Position numbers and translations under genes: made by a program
Assembly (NCBI GenBank): GCA_016287765.1
Contig: JAEEWS010000011.1
Coordinates: 1-64,000 of the forward strand
DNA: 64,000 nt
Source of the DNA: Lachnospiraceae bacterium
GTDB lineage: Bacteria > Bacillota_A > Clostridia > Lachnospirales > Lachnospiraceae
Direction of reading: 5' to 3'
Shown: one piece after another, positions 32,021 to 40,671 of the stretch
How positions within the stretch are numbered: the first letter of the stretch is position 1
How the letters are laid out: every line of letters begins with the position of its first letter
The notes under the pieces: generated by a model
Seen by the model: only the letters and a program-made list of their open reading frames with translations
Databases searched by the model: none
What the model was told of the DNA's origin: nothing

Positions 32021-33436
32021 TTACTCCTCAGTCTTCTTGGGAGCTGCCTTCTTTGCTGTTGTCTTCTTTACGGGAGCCTTCTTCTCTTCAGCGTCGTCTT
32101 CAGCTTCATCCTTCTTGGGAGCTGCTTTCTTAGCTGCCTTCTTGGTTCCCTTCTTTTCAACAAGTGTGGAAGAAATGAGATCAACTGCCTTGGTAACACA
32201 GATATCTTCTGCGATGGACTTCTTCTCTGTATCGGTAATGAGCTCCTTCAGCTTGTCAATTTCCATCTGATACTGCTCAGCCATCTTCTTGATCTCTTCT
32301 TCGATCTCTTCGTCTGTTGCCTTGAAGCCTTCTGCCTTAGCTACTGCTTCAAGAACGAGTCTGCTCTTGATCCTCTTTTCAGCCTGAGGACGGATCTGCT
32401 CCATGAGCTTCTCTTCGTTAAGGCCCGTAAACTTGAAGTACATATCAATGGTAAGGCCCTGCTGTCTCATTCTGCTTACGAAGTCATCATACATCTGCTC
32501 AACCTGAGTATCGATCATGGGAGCGGGGATGTCCATCTTTGCGTCTGCAATGATAGCTTCAACGGCAGCATCTTCCTTAGCGGACTTTGCAGCCTTTTCC
32601 TTATCCTCTTCCAGCTTCTTCTTTACATCAGCCTTATATTCTTCAAATGTATCAAATTCGGAAACATCCTGTGCAAAATCATCATCAAGTGCAGGAAGTT
32701 CCTTCTTCTTAATGCCGTTAACCTTTGTCTTGAATACAGCAGGCTTTCCTGCGAGGTTGGGAGCATGATACTCTGTGGGGAAAGTTACGTTAACATCAAA
32801 CTCATCGCCGATGCTGTGGCCGATGATCTGATCTTCAAAACCGTCGATGAAGGAATGGGATCCGATAACCAGCTCATGGTTTTCGCCCTTACCGCCTTCA
32901 AAAGGAACTCCGTCAACAGAGCCTTCATAATCGATGATAGCCATATCTCCGTCCTGAACCGCTCTGTCCTCAACGGTAACCATACGGCTGTTCTGCTCCT
33001 GAGCCTTAAGGATCTCAGCATTGATATCATCCTCTGTAACTGTTGTATCAACTGCCTCAACCTCAATGCCCTTATAATTTCCGATCTCAGCCTCGGGCTT
33101 AACTGCCACTTCAGCGGAGAAAACAAAATCCTTACCGTCTTCAAGCTCTACAACATCAATGCCGGGACGGGAAACGATCTCAAGTCCTGACTCTTTTGCT
33201 GCCTGCGCATAAGCCTCGGGAATAACCTCGTTAGCGGCATCTTCATAGAAAACACCCTTGCCATACATCTTTTCGATAATGCTTCTGGGTGCCTTGCCCT
33301 TTCTGAAGCCCTGGATTTCAATCTTGTTCTTGTTCTTCTGATAAGCCTTTTCAATAGCCTTTTCAAATTCTGAAGCCTCAACTGTGATGATGAGCTTCAC
33401 CATGTTCTTCTGCTCGAGATTCTCGATCTTTACCAT
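32021..33436 (-). CDS. tig: Trigger factor with Lys/Ala-rich C-terminal extension
   Basis: The ribosome-binding domain has the signature FRKGKAPRSIIEKMYG. The FKBP-type PPIase domain has the segments AVQDGDMAIIDYEGSVDGVP and FIDGFEDQIIGHSIGDEF. The C-terminal chaperone domain ends near residue 425. Beyond it about 45 residues (KKGTKKAAKKAAPKKDEAED then EKKAPVKKTTAKKAAPKKTEE) form a low-complexity tail of KKAA/APKK repeats resembling histone H1 C-termini. Trigger factors normally end near 430 residues. The tail could bind rRNA or nucleic acid, which is an inference from charge. Confidence 0.95.
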   Translation of the reverse strand: MVKIENLEQKNMVKLIITVEASEFEKAIEKAYQKNKNKIEIQGFRKGKAPRSIIEKMYGKGVFYEDAANEVIPEAYAQAAKESGLEIVSRPGIDVVELEDGKDFVFSAEVAVKPEAEIGNYKGIEVEAVDTTVTEDDINAEILKAQEQNSRMVTVEDRAVQDGDMAIIDYEGSVDGVPFEGGKGENHELVIGSHSFIDGFEDQIIGHSIGDEFDVNVTFPTEYHAPNLAGKPAVFKTKVNGIKKKELPALDDDFAQDVSEFDTFEEYKADVKKKLEEDKEKAAKSAKEDAAVEAIIADAKMDIPAPMIDTQVEQMYDDFVSRMRQQGLTIDMYFKFTGLNEEKLMEQIRPQAEKRIKSRLVLEAVAKAEGFKATDEEIEEEIKKMAEQYQMEIDKLKELITDTEKKSIAEDICVTKAVDLISSTLVEKKGTKKAAKKAAPKKDEAEDDAEEKKAPVKKTTAKKAAPKKTEE

Positions 33437-33508
33437 GTTAAAAATACTCCTTTTCTTATGCGAACTTTTATATTATGTCATCTATTTTCAGTCTGCAAAA
33501 TAGATATA

Positions 33509-34852
33509 TTAGCAGACATGACCGCATTTTGCAAGTACTTCGATCAAATCATCGACAACTTTCTCACAAGTGTCCATTGATGCCGCTTCCGCCATTACTC
33601 TGATCAGAGGCTCGGTTCCGGACTCTCTCAAAAGCACTCTGCCTTCATCCGCCAGCTTCTTTTCGGCTTCAGCCACGGCAGCCTTTACTCTTTCATCTTC
33701 CCTTGCCGCCTTCTTGTCCTTGACCCTCACGTTTTTAAGCACCTGAGGATAGGTCTTCATGTCCTTGGAAAGCTCGGATATGGGGAGCTTGGACTCAAGC
33801 ATTACTTCCATTACCTTTACGGAAGTAAGGATACCGTCTCCGGTCTTTGCATATTTGGAGAAGATGATATGCCCGGAGTTCTCTCCTCCGAGAGAGTGAC
33901 CGTTCTTCATCATGTTCTCAAAAACGTACTTATCTCCCACCTTGGTCTGTTCGTATCTGATGCCCTTTTTCTCAAGAGCCTTGTACAGTCCCATGTTAGA
34001 CATTACCGTTGTGACCAGCGTATTATTGTTCAGTTCTCCTCTCTGAGCCATATATACGGCGCACATATACATGATCCTGTCGCCGTCCACAACGTTACCC
34101 TTTTCATCGACGCAGATACATCTGTCTGCATCTCCGTCATAGGCAAACCCCACATCCAGTTTATTTTCAACCACAAACTTCTGAAGATTTTCTACATGTG
34201 TGGAACCACAATCAAGATTGATGTTTAATCCATCGGGTTCATTTCCTCTCACATAGGTCTTTGCTCCGAGAGCATCGAAAACCCCCTTTGCTACAGTTGT
34301 AGCAGATCCGTTGGCCAGATCCAGCCCCACCTTGATACCGTCAAAAGAACGGGTAGCTAAAGAGATAAGGTGTCCGATATAACGGTTTCGGCCCATGGCA
34401 TAATCCAGGGTCTTTCCTATTGCATCTCTCTTGGCAAGAGGAAGATTGTCTTCTTCCGAATCGATATAATCCTCTATGAGCCCTTCTATTTCGGCTTCGA
34501 GTTTAAACCCTTCACCGTTTATGATCTTAATCCCGTTATCGTAATAAGGATTGTGACTGGCAGTGATCATGATCCCGCAATCAAAGCCTTCGCTTCTTAC
34601 CACATAAGATACACTGGGAGTCGTGGTTACATGAAGCAGATAGACATCCGCTCCGCCTGCGGTGAGTCCCGCAACCAGCGAGTATTCAAACATATAGCTT
34701 GATCGTCTGGTATCCTTACCTATAACGATCTTAGCCTTATGATCCTTACCGTAATAGCAACCCAAAAACCTGCCGACTTTGAAAGCATGTTCCACCGTGA
34801 GGTCAACATTTGCTTCCCCCCTGAATCCGTCGGTACCAAAATACTTACCCAT
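33509..34852 (-). CDS. glmM: Phosphoglucosamine mutase
   Basis: The protein has 447 residues with the phosphoserine loop TASHNPYYDNGIKI (Ser99), the metal loop AYDGDADRCICVD, the sugar-binding GGENSGHIIF and the C-terminal RESGTEPLIRVMAE. It interconverts glucosamine-6-phosphate and glucosamine-1-phosphate for UDP-GlcNAc and peptidoglycan. It lies 28 bases after the diguanylate cyclase gene in the same direction. Confidence 0.95.
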   Translation of the reverse strand: MGKYFGTDGFRGEANVDLTVEHAFKVGRFLGCYYGKDHKAKIVIGKDTRRSSYMFEYSLVAGLTAGGADVYLLHVTTTPSVSYVVRSEGFDCGIMITASHNPYYDNGIKIINGEGFKLEAEIEGLIEDYIDSEEDNLPLAKRDAIGKTLDYAMGRNRYIGHLISLATRSFDGIKVGLDLANGSATTVAKGVFDALGAKTYVRGNEPDGLNINLDCGSTHVENLQKFVVENKLDVGFAYDGDADRCICVDEKGNVVDGDRIMYMCAVYMAQRGELNNNTLVTTVMSNMGLYKALEKKGIRYEQTKVGDKYVFENMMKNGHSLGGENSGHIIFSKYAKTGDGILTSVKVMEVMLESKLPISELSKDMKTYPQVLKNVRVKDKKAAREDERVKAAVAEAEKKLADEGRVLLRESGTEPLIRVMAEAASMDTCEKVVDDLIEVLAKCGHVC

Positions 34853-34880
34853 TTCTCAAATAACTCCAATCTTCTTTTTA

Positions 34881-36029
34881 TTAATTAGCATCTGAATTTC
34901 TTTTGGCGATGCGTAATTTTCTGTTGCATTCCACTCTGTTTCTACCGTTCGTCTTAGCCTTGTACAGATATTTATCCGCCTTATTGTAAACAGAGGTGAA
35001 ACTTGACTGCTCATCCAGTTCAGTGAGATAAACACCGATACTGACCGTAACCACGTCTCCCTTGCCCGTTGCATGAGGGATGCCCATGGCTTCCACGCTT
35101 GAACGTACTTCCTCGCCTATACCCAATATCGAAGGTGCATCCATACCGTAAACAAAAATAAGGAACTCTTCTCCTCCTATCCTGGAGGTAAAGCCTCTGT
35201 TGCCTACTGTATCAGCAACACACTTGGCCACCATCTGCAGACATCTGTCGCCCTGTACATGACCATATCCGTCATTGTACTTTTTAAAATGGTCTATGTC
35301 CAGGATCATCATACCGATAAGGGATCTGTTCTCCTGGCAGGCCTTGAATATCTTCTTTGTTGCTCTTTCAAGCCCTCTTCTGTTTATGAGACCCGTAAGA
35401 GGATCTCTCTCCGCCTGGCGTACCTCTTTCTTTGCAATAAGCTCCTGTCTTGCCAGTTCTGTCCTCATTTCCCTGCTTTCCTTTGCAAGCACATAAGAAA
35501 AAACATGAGCCACAAGAACAAAAATGTATTGCATATAGCTTAAAGGCTTTCCGATATTGTAGGCTATTATGGCCACTATCGCCAGTTCTGCCGCTTCGGC
35601 GATCATGACGACGATATAGGCGGGTGTATTGAACACCACCGTATATGCACAAAAGATAACTGCCAGATAATAAAGGCATATGCTGTCGAAACACTCTGTG
35701 GTTATCACCGAGAGAAAGGTACCGTAAATTATCATAAAGGTAACGAAGATGTAGGGAACCACAGTATAGTATTCCCTTGCTTCATTCTGATCGATGATCT
35801 GGAAGATAATACCGAAGATAGCACAGATAAAAGAAAATACAGCACCGGGAACAATGAACGAAATGTTCGTTTCCGTAAGATACAGAGTTCCCATAAGGAT
35901 CACCGAAACTGCGGCAAAAACGCCGAGAGCAAAAGCTCCCGCACGGCATCGGATAACATTGCTCTTACCGATGATGTCGTTGAACTCTTTTCTCATCAAT
36001 ATATTTTTGGGTGCTCTTCTTTCCTGCAT
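34881..36029 (-). CDS. Membrane diguanylate cyclase (GGDEF)
   Basis: About 170 residues of hydrophobic segments (roughly six helices, e.g. GAFALGVFAAVSVILMGTLY, YIVVMIAEAAELAIVAIIAY) precede a linker and a GGDEF domain with the signature RIGGEEF. The domain also has RDPLTGLINRRGLE and DIDHFKKYNDGYGHVQGD, so it should synthesise c-di-GMP. The allosteric RxxD site is not present before GGEEF. I choose the ATG at 36029 (AAGGTGGAG upstream); one at 36044 is also possible. The membrane part resembles MASE-type sensors, but the signal is unknown. It leads into glmM. Confidence 0.88.
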   Translation of the reverse strand: MQERRAPKNILMRKEFNDIIGKSNVIRCRAGAFALGVFAAVSVILMGTLYLTETNISFIVPGAVFSFICAIFGIIFQIIDQNEAREYYTVVPYIFVTFMIIYGTFLSVITTECFDSICLYYLAVIFCAYTVVFNTPAYIVVMIAEAAELAIVAIIAYNIGKPLSYMQYIFVLVAHVFSYVLAKESREMRTELARQELIAKKEVRQAERDPLTGLINRRGLERATKKIFKACQENRSLIGMMILDIDHFKKYNDGYGHVQGDRCLQMVAKCVADTVGNRGFTSRIGGEEFLIFVYGMDAPSILGIGEEVRSSVEAMGIPHATGKGDVVTVSIGVYLTELDEQSSFTSVYNKADKYLYKAKTNGRNRVECNRKLRIAKRNSDAN

Positions 36030-36077
36030 ACTCCACCTTCTCAACTGTCAAAAAAACAGAATTTCACAGTTCTTTTT

Positions 36078-36106
36078 ATTATAACATATATATTTTTTTA
36101 ACGCAA
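36078..36106 (-). promoter_or_regulatory. Promoter for the diguanylate cyclase-glmM unit
   Basis: On the minus strand TTGCGT and a perfect TATAAT are 17 bases apart, about 50 bases upstream of the start at 36029. Confidence 0.6.
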
Positions 36107-36108
36107 CG

Positions 36109-36140
36109 AAAAAGGACGGGAAGCACTTCCCGCCCTTTTC
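36109..36140 (-). terminator. Terminator of the ABC cassette
   Basis: AAAGGGCGGGAAG and CTTCCCGTCCTTTTT pair on the minus strand, ending in a T run. It is 28 bases past the permease stop. Confidence 0.8.
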
Positions 36141-36167
36141 CTACTACTTTGTAACTCTCTCTTCTCT

Positions 36168-37517
36168 TTATTGATTTGATTTCATGGCCTCTATAGCCGA
36201 AATCTTCGTCGCTCTTCTGGCCGGGATATAACCCGAAACCACGCCCACAAACATTCCGAATAACGCTGCCGCAAAAGGCAGCCAGAAAGGAATGACGGAG
36301 AACTTTGCGCCCTCCACATCATAAACCGCACTGGTCTGCATGATGGCCGCAAATATGGGCTGTCCGTATTTGTTTATTCCGAAGGATACCAGATAACTGA
36401 TGATAATTCCTATGATACCACCCATAAGGCCGATGAGGGCAGCTTCATAAAGGAACAGTCTTCTGATGTCATAAACCTTACATCCCAACACCTTCATGAT
36501 ACCGATCTCTCTTGTTCTTTCATAGATGGACATGACCATGGTATTTGCAATGTTGATGGCAGATACCAGCATGGCCAGTGCACCTATGGCACCGAGAACG
36601 ATCTGGATCATATTTGATGTCTGCTGCAAAGGCTCCAGGTACTGCATATCACTGTATGTACCGTAACCCAGTTCCTTTATGGCATCCTGTACATCGGTCA
36701 CATTATCGATATTATCCACGTTAACATAGATGGATGAATAGGATTCCAGCACCTGCATGGCTCTTTTTCTGTCTGCCACGGTAAGAGTGGAAGCATATTC
36801 CTTCCATATCTCCTTAAAGAAAGCCATGTCCATGTAGCAGGTGGAATTGTATTCCCAGTTATCGGACTCTGCCATTACTGCAAAGTTGCCTTTACCCGGA
36901 TTCATTTCTAACTTAAAATCTTTTTTTCTTGGATTCTTCTGGTAGTTCCATTCCGGGAATACAAAAGTAACCTTTTCGTCCGTAGGATCCACTACCTTTG
37001 TTTCGTATTTACGTCCACTGCTGTAATAAAAATTCTGCAGTGTTCCGTTGGAAAATACTATTTTCTTGTAATCATTCTCACTTGGATAGGTCCCGTATGT
37101 CAATTCCGGAAAGCCGAATTCTCCGAATGCATCCCTTCCTATAGCCCTGATCTGGGTATAAGTCGAGTATTTTCCGCTTTTCAATTGGCCGCTTTGGTCA
37201 ATTATGGGTGCTATGGCTTTCACGTGCTCGATACCTCTGAGTGCGTTCACCAGATTATCATCCAGTACCTGTTTGGACTCTCCGGCCCAGTTGCCGTTTT
37301 CGTCGAAATTCACACTGTATTGCTCGATCCGGATGATGGTCATGGCACCGTTTTCCATATAAGTCTTTTCAAAGGTTTCGTTTATGCCTATGCCTATGGA
37401 GACCATGGAAACGATGGAAACGGTACCTATGATAACGCCCACGACCGTAAGAGCTGTTCGGGCTTTTCTTCTGGAAAGATTACGAAGACCCATTTTTAAT
37501 AAGTCCCATAAATTCAT
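36168..37517 (-). CDS. ABC transporter permease, MacB/FtsX family
   Basis: There are four membrane segments: one near the N-terminus (ALTVVGVIIGTVSIVSMVSI) and three in the C-terminal FtsX domain (VLGAIGALAMLVSAINIANT, AALIGLMGGIIGIIISYLVS, LPFAAALFGMFVGVVSGYIP). A large extracytoplasmic domain of about 230 residues lies between. The end ARRATKISAIEAM is typical of MacB-like permeases. These work mechanically on envelope or exported substrates rather than as classical transporters. It follows the secreted CARDB-like protein and its ATPase in one operon. Confidence 0.88.
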   Translation of the reverse strand: MNLWDLLKMGLRNLSRRKARTALTVVGVIIGTVSIVSMVSIGIGINETFEKTYMENGAMTIIRIEQYSVNFDENGNWAGESKQVLDDNLVNALRGIEHVKAIAPIIDQSGQLKSGKYSTYTQIRAIGRDAFGEFGFPELTYGTYPSENDYKKIVFSNGTLQNFYYSSGRKYETKVVDPTDEKVTFVFPEWNYQKNPRKKDFKLEMNPGKGNFAVMAESDNWEYNSTCYMDMAFFKEIWKEYASTLTVADRKRAMQVLESYSSIYVNVDNIDNVTDVQDAIKELGYGTYSDMQYLEPLQQTSNMIQIVLGAIGALAMLVSAINIANTMVMSIYERTREIGIMKVLGCKVYDIRRLFLYEAALIGLMGGIIGIIISYLVSFGINKYGQPIFAAIMQTSAVYDVEGAKFSVIPFWLPFAAALFGMFVGVVSGYIPARRATKISAIEAMKSNQ

Positions 37518-37531
37518 ATAAAAGCCCTCAT

Positions 37532-39751
37532 TTAATCATCAAACTCATCTTCATTGTTCTTTTTCTTTTTTCTCTTAACTACCGTGATAACGATGACAGC
37601 CGCAACCACAACCACGCCTGCTGCAATACCGCCGATAACTGCGGGGCTTAACTTCTTTCCGCCTTCTCCGGCAACGCCGGGGTCAATTCCCGGATCCATT
37701 CCGGGATTCATTCCGGGGAAGTCTATGATGCCGATGTCCATTCCACCGCCGCCGTTGCTTCCATCACCGATATAAACCATGGTACTGTTCTCTCTTGTTA
37801 CTTCGTCTCCGTTGGAATCTTCCATATGGATGATGAATCTGAGTTCTGCATCTCCCGATATAAGAGGTCTGACAGAGCATTCAACAAACTCCGGTGAACC
37901 GGGTCCTATATTACCTATGTAATGGGAATTACCGGTTGCAAGTTCAAAATCACCTTCAACAGTCACATAAACGTTACTGAGCGGTGAACGACCCATATTG
38001 TAGAATTCGAAAGTAAGAGGACAAGGCATTCCCACAACGGGAGTATCCCAGTCACCTACCTGAACATTTTCGCACTGAGCTCTGAGAAGCTCGTTTACCT
38101 GAAGGAGGATCTCGTCATTGGCGGTTACGGCGTTATTTGTCTCTCCGTTCTTTACTTCCGCATCGTATTCATATTCCATCTCTACATTGATGGCATAAGC
38201 TCCTGTCTGAAGGCTTGAAGATGCCTTTAAGTTAATGGCGATCTCGGCCTCCTCTCCCGGAAGGATGTCACTGATAAAGAAGGTATTGCTTCCTGCGGTA
38301 ACCGAGAAGCTCTGGCTTGTAACCTTAACCTTGATGTTTCTTGCTACGGATTCATCATTTGTATTCTTGATCTTAAACTTAAACTCAAATTTATCTGCCG
38401 CAAGGATCTCTTCCTTGTCCGTGGTGAAATTTGTAACCATGAGCTTAGGCTTGGAAACCGTGGTTCCGTCACTGCTGCCTCTGGAAGCCACACAGTTAAG
38501 GATATAAACGGTAGCGCTTCCATCGATGCCTGCTCCGTGCTTATCCTCAGCCGTAAAGTTAATGGTAAGAGGATTTGTACCTCCCGAAATGTTAGATCCG
38601 CACTTATAAGTCAGCTTCATCTTCTTTGTGCTTCTTGCCTTAAGATCGCCCACTATGGTGTAAGGGTTGGAATCAATGGGCTCAAAGCCTGAAGAAGAAA
38701 CATTTCCCAGAAGGATTTTTACATTTCTGAATTCAGTATCGCCGTTATTTTCAAGATCGAAGTTAATGGTCACTTCCTCCCCTGCCTTGGGCTTTTCGGG
38801 AGTCTGTTTAACATTTTTTACTATAAAGTCGGAAGCTCTTGTAAACTCTTCCACGCCTTCGATATTAACCACCACATAATAACTGGAATCGGTGTAGGAT
38901 GCTCCCGAATAATCTCTGCAGCTTACCGTAATGGGAAGGTTAAGTGTCTGGGATTTGGCATCCGCATCCACCATGAAACCGAAGAGTGCGTAGAAGCCCT
39001 CTCCTGTATCTGCGGATTCCATCTTCTGCTTCATGGCTGTTCCCGAAGAAACCAGACAGGCACTTCCTCCGATGGAAACATAGACATCATATGCCTTAAG
39101 GTCTCCCACATTGGTCATGCTTACGGGGATGTTCAGCTGTTCTCCTGCCTTTCCCTTTGCCTTGGGATTTCCGTTAAGTACGAACAGAGGCTCGCTGCTG
39201 GATGTAACCACATCAAGGCCGATCTTAAAAGCCCCCGTGTTTGCATAGGTGGGATTTCTGTCTCCGTCATAGCCGTTGAGTCTGGAATCGTAAGCCGTAA
39301 GGCCGTACTCCAGTGTACCGATCTTTGCCAGCTTGCTTACCGTGATCGTATATTTAACCTCAACCTCAAGATTGTATCTTAAGTTTACGGTCACAGATTC
39401 AAAAGTCTGATTGTAAGGTGTAACGGTGATGTCGCTGAAGGAAACCATACCATCTTCGGAGCTGCCGATGAATACGGGGTCCATATAGCTCATGGTATTT
39501 TCTCTGAGCATGAATCTCTGGGTTATCTCATATGACTTTCCCGCCTCCACGATCATGCGGTCGGGACCGTAAGTCATCACCAGAGAAGAATCCGGCTGTA
39601 TCACGCGATCCCTGTCGAACTGTGCATATTCACTGTTGTTGTCTGTAAAGTAAGCATATGCTTTCTCGACACCGCTGCCTGCTGTCATGGCACTGACTGT
39701 CAAAACGAGTGCGAACAAAGTGGCCGCAGCTCTCTTAAAAACTGATTTCAT
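37532..39751 (-). CDS. Secreted, membrane-anchored CARDB/COG1361-like protein
   Basis: The 739-residue protein starts with a signal peptide (RAAATLFALVLTVSAMTAGS, cleavage near AYA-YF). It then has at least four beta-rich repeats of the CARDB/NEW3 type (GEEVTINFDLENNGDTEFRN, KFEFKFKIKNTNDESVARNI, PCPLTFEFYNMGRSPLSNVY). A Gly/Asp/Pro-rich linker (PGMNPGMDPGIDPGV) leads to a C-terminal helix (AVIGGIAAGVVVVAAVIVIT) and a Lys-rich anchor. It lies between the ATPase and permease genes, so it is probably the extracytoplasmic partner of that ABC complex. Its molecular role is unknown. Confidence 0.8.
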   Translation of the reverse strand: MKSVFKRAAATLFALVLTVSAMTAGSGVEKAYAYFTDNNSEYAQFDRDRVIQPDSSLVMTYGPDRMIVEAGKSYEITQRFMLRENTMSYMDPVFIGSSEDGMVSFSDITVTPYNQTFESVTVNLRYNLEVEVKYTITVSKLAKIGTLEYGLTAYDSRLNGYDGDRNPTYANTGAFKIGLDVVTSSSEPLFVLNGNPKAKGKAGEQLNIPVSMTNVGDLKAYDVYVSIGGSACLVSSGTAMKQKMESADTGEGFYALFGFMVDADAKSQTLNLPITVSCRDYSGASYTDSSYYVVVNIEGVEEFTRASDFIVKNVKQTPEKPKAGEEVTINFDLENNGDTEFRNVKILLGNVSSSGFEPIDSNPYTIVGDLKARSTKKMKLTYKCGSNISGGTNPLTINFTAEDKHGAGIDGSATVYILNCVASRGSSDGTTVSKPKLMVTNFTTDKEEILAADKFEFKFKIKNTNDESVARNIKVKVTSQSFSVTAGSNTFFISDILPGEEAEIAINLKASSSLQTGAYAINVEMEYEYDAEVKNGETNNAVTANDEILLQVNELLRAQCENVQVGDWDTPVVGMPCPLTFEFYNMGRSPLSNVYVTVEGDFELATGNSHYIGNIGPGSPEFVECSVRPLISGDAELRFIIHMEDSNGDEVTRENSTMVYIGDGSNGGGGMDIGIIDFPGMNPGMDPGIDPGVAGEGGKKLSPAVIGGIAAGVVVVAAVIVITVVKRKKKKNNEDEFDD

Positions 39752-39793
39752 TTTATAGCCTCCTGATTATGATAATGCCTGCTTTTTACGGCA

Positions 39794-40501
39794 CTAATTT
39801 ATCTTAGTCTCCACTATCTTACCGTCCGATATGCGGATCACCTTGTCGGCGTATTCCGTCAGCGTCGGATCGTGTGTTACCATTACGATGGTCTGATGAT
39901 TTTCCTTGGCCATCTGCTTTATTAACGTCATAACCTCAACTGTTGTCTTTGTATCCAGGTTTCCTGTAGGTTCATCGGCAAAGATGATCTTGGGTTTCGC
40001 CACAAAGGCTCGGGCTATGCCTACTCTCTGTTGCTGACCGCCGCTCATTTCAGAGGGCTTATGGTCCATTCTGTTATCCAGCCCTACTTTCTTAAGCATC
40101 TCAACGGATTTTTTTCTTCTTATCTTCTTCTTTTCTCTTTTAAAGATCAGAGGCAGCTCCACATTTTCAAGAGCCGTCATGGTTCCTATAAGGTTATAGG
40201 ACTGAAAAACAAATCCAAGACTGCTTTGTCTAAACCCGGCAAGTTTTGCTTCGGACATGCCTACTATGTTCTTTCCCCTGAGGATGATCTCCCCCGAGGT
40301 AGCTTTTTCGATACCTGCCAGGAGATTAAGTATAGTGGATTTTCCCGAACCTGATGTTCCGACCAGACAGCAAAATTCACCGTCCATAACATCAAAGGAT
40401 ACATCATCAACAGCCCGGATCTTCTCATCGCCCATGCGATAGATCTTTTTAAGATTTTTTACTTCTATCATCTTTTTCCGGGCCTTTTGTTCCTCGTTCA
40501 A
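39794..40501 (-). CDS. ABC transporter ATP-binding protein, LolD/MacB type
   Basis: Walker A is LVGTSGSGKSTILNLLAG, the Q-loop is FVFQSYNLI, the signature is SGGQQQRVGIARA and Walker B is IIFADEPTGNLDTK; all are intact. A GGAGG stands eight bases before the TTG at 40501, which supports a 235-residue start; an internal ATG at 40471 begins the conserved region. It is the first gene of the ABC cassette (ATPase, secreted protein, permease). Confidence 0.93.
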   Translation of the reverse strand: MNEEQKARKKMIEVKNLKKIYRMGDEKIRAVDDVSFDVMDGEFCCLVGTSGSGKSTILNLLAGIEKATSGEIILRGKNIVGMSEAKLAGFRQSSLGFVFQSYNLIGTMTALENVELPLIFKREKKKIRRKKSVEMLKKVGLDNRMDHKPSEMSGGQQQRVGIARAFVAKPKIIFADEPTGNLDTKTTVEVMTLIKQMAKENHQTIVMVTHDPTLTEYADKVIRISDGKIVETKIN

Positions 40502-40619
40502 AGCACATACCTCCGTTTCCTATAAATTTGTTTTGATTAAGTCTCCTTACTATGAGACGTAAAAAAAACTCTTTGGTTTCCCTTTTTGTTACAAAAAAAA
40601 CAATATTTTTTATAAAAAT

Positions 40620-40653
40620 GCGGGACATCAAAACCTTCGTTTTGGAGTCCCGC
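40620..40653 (-). terminator. Terminator of the hybrid histidine kinase gene
   Basis: GCGGGAC...GTCCCGC with an inner CAAAAC/GTTTTG stem, followed by ATTTTTATAAAAAA on the minus strand. Confidence 0.75.
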
Positions 40654-40671
40654 TCTGAGCCTTAATTATCT

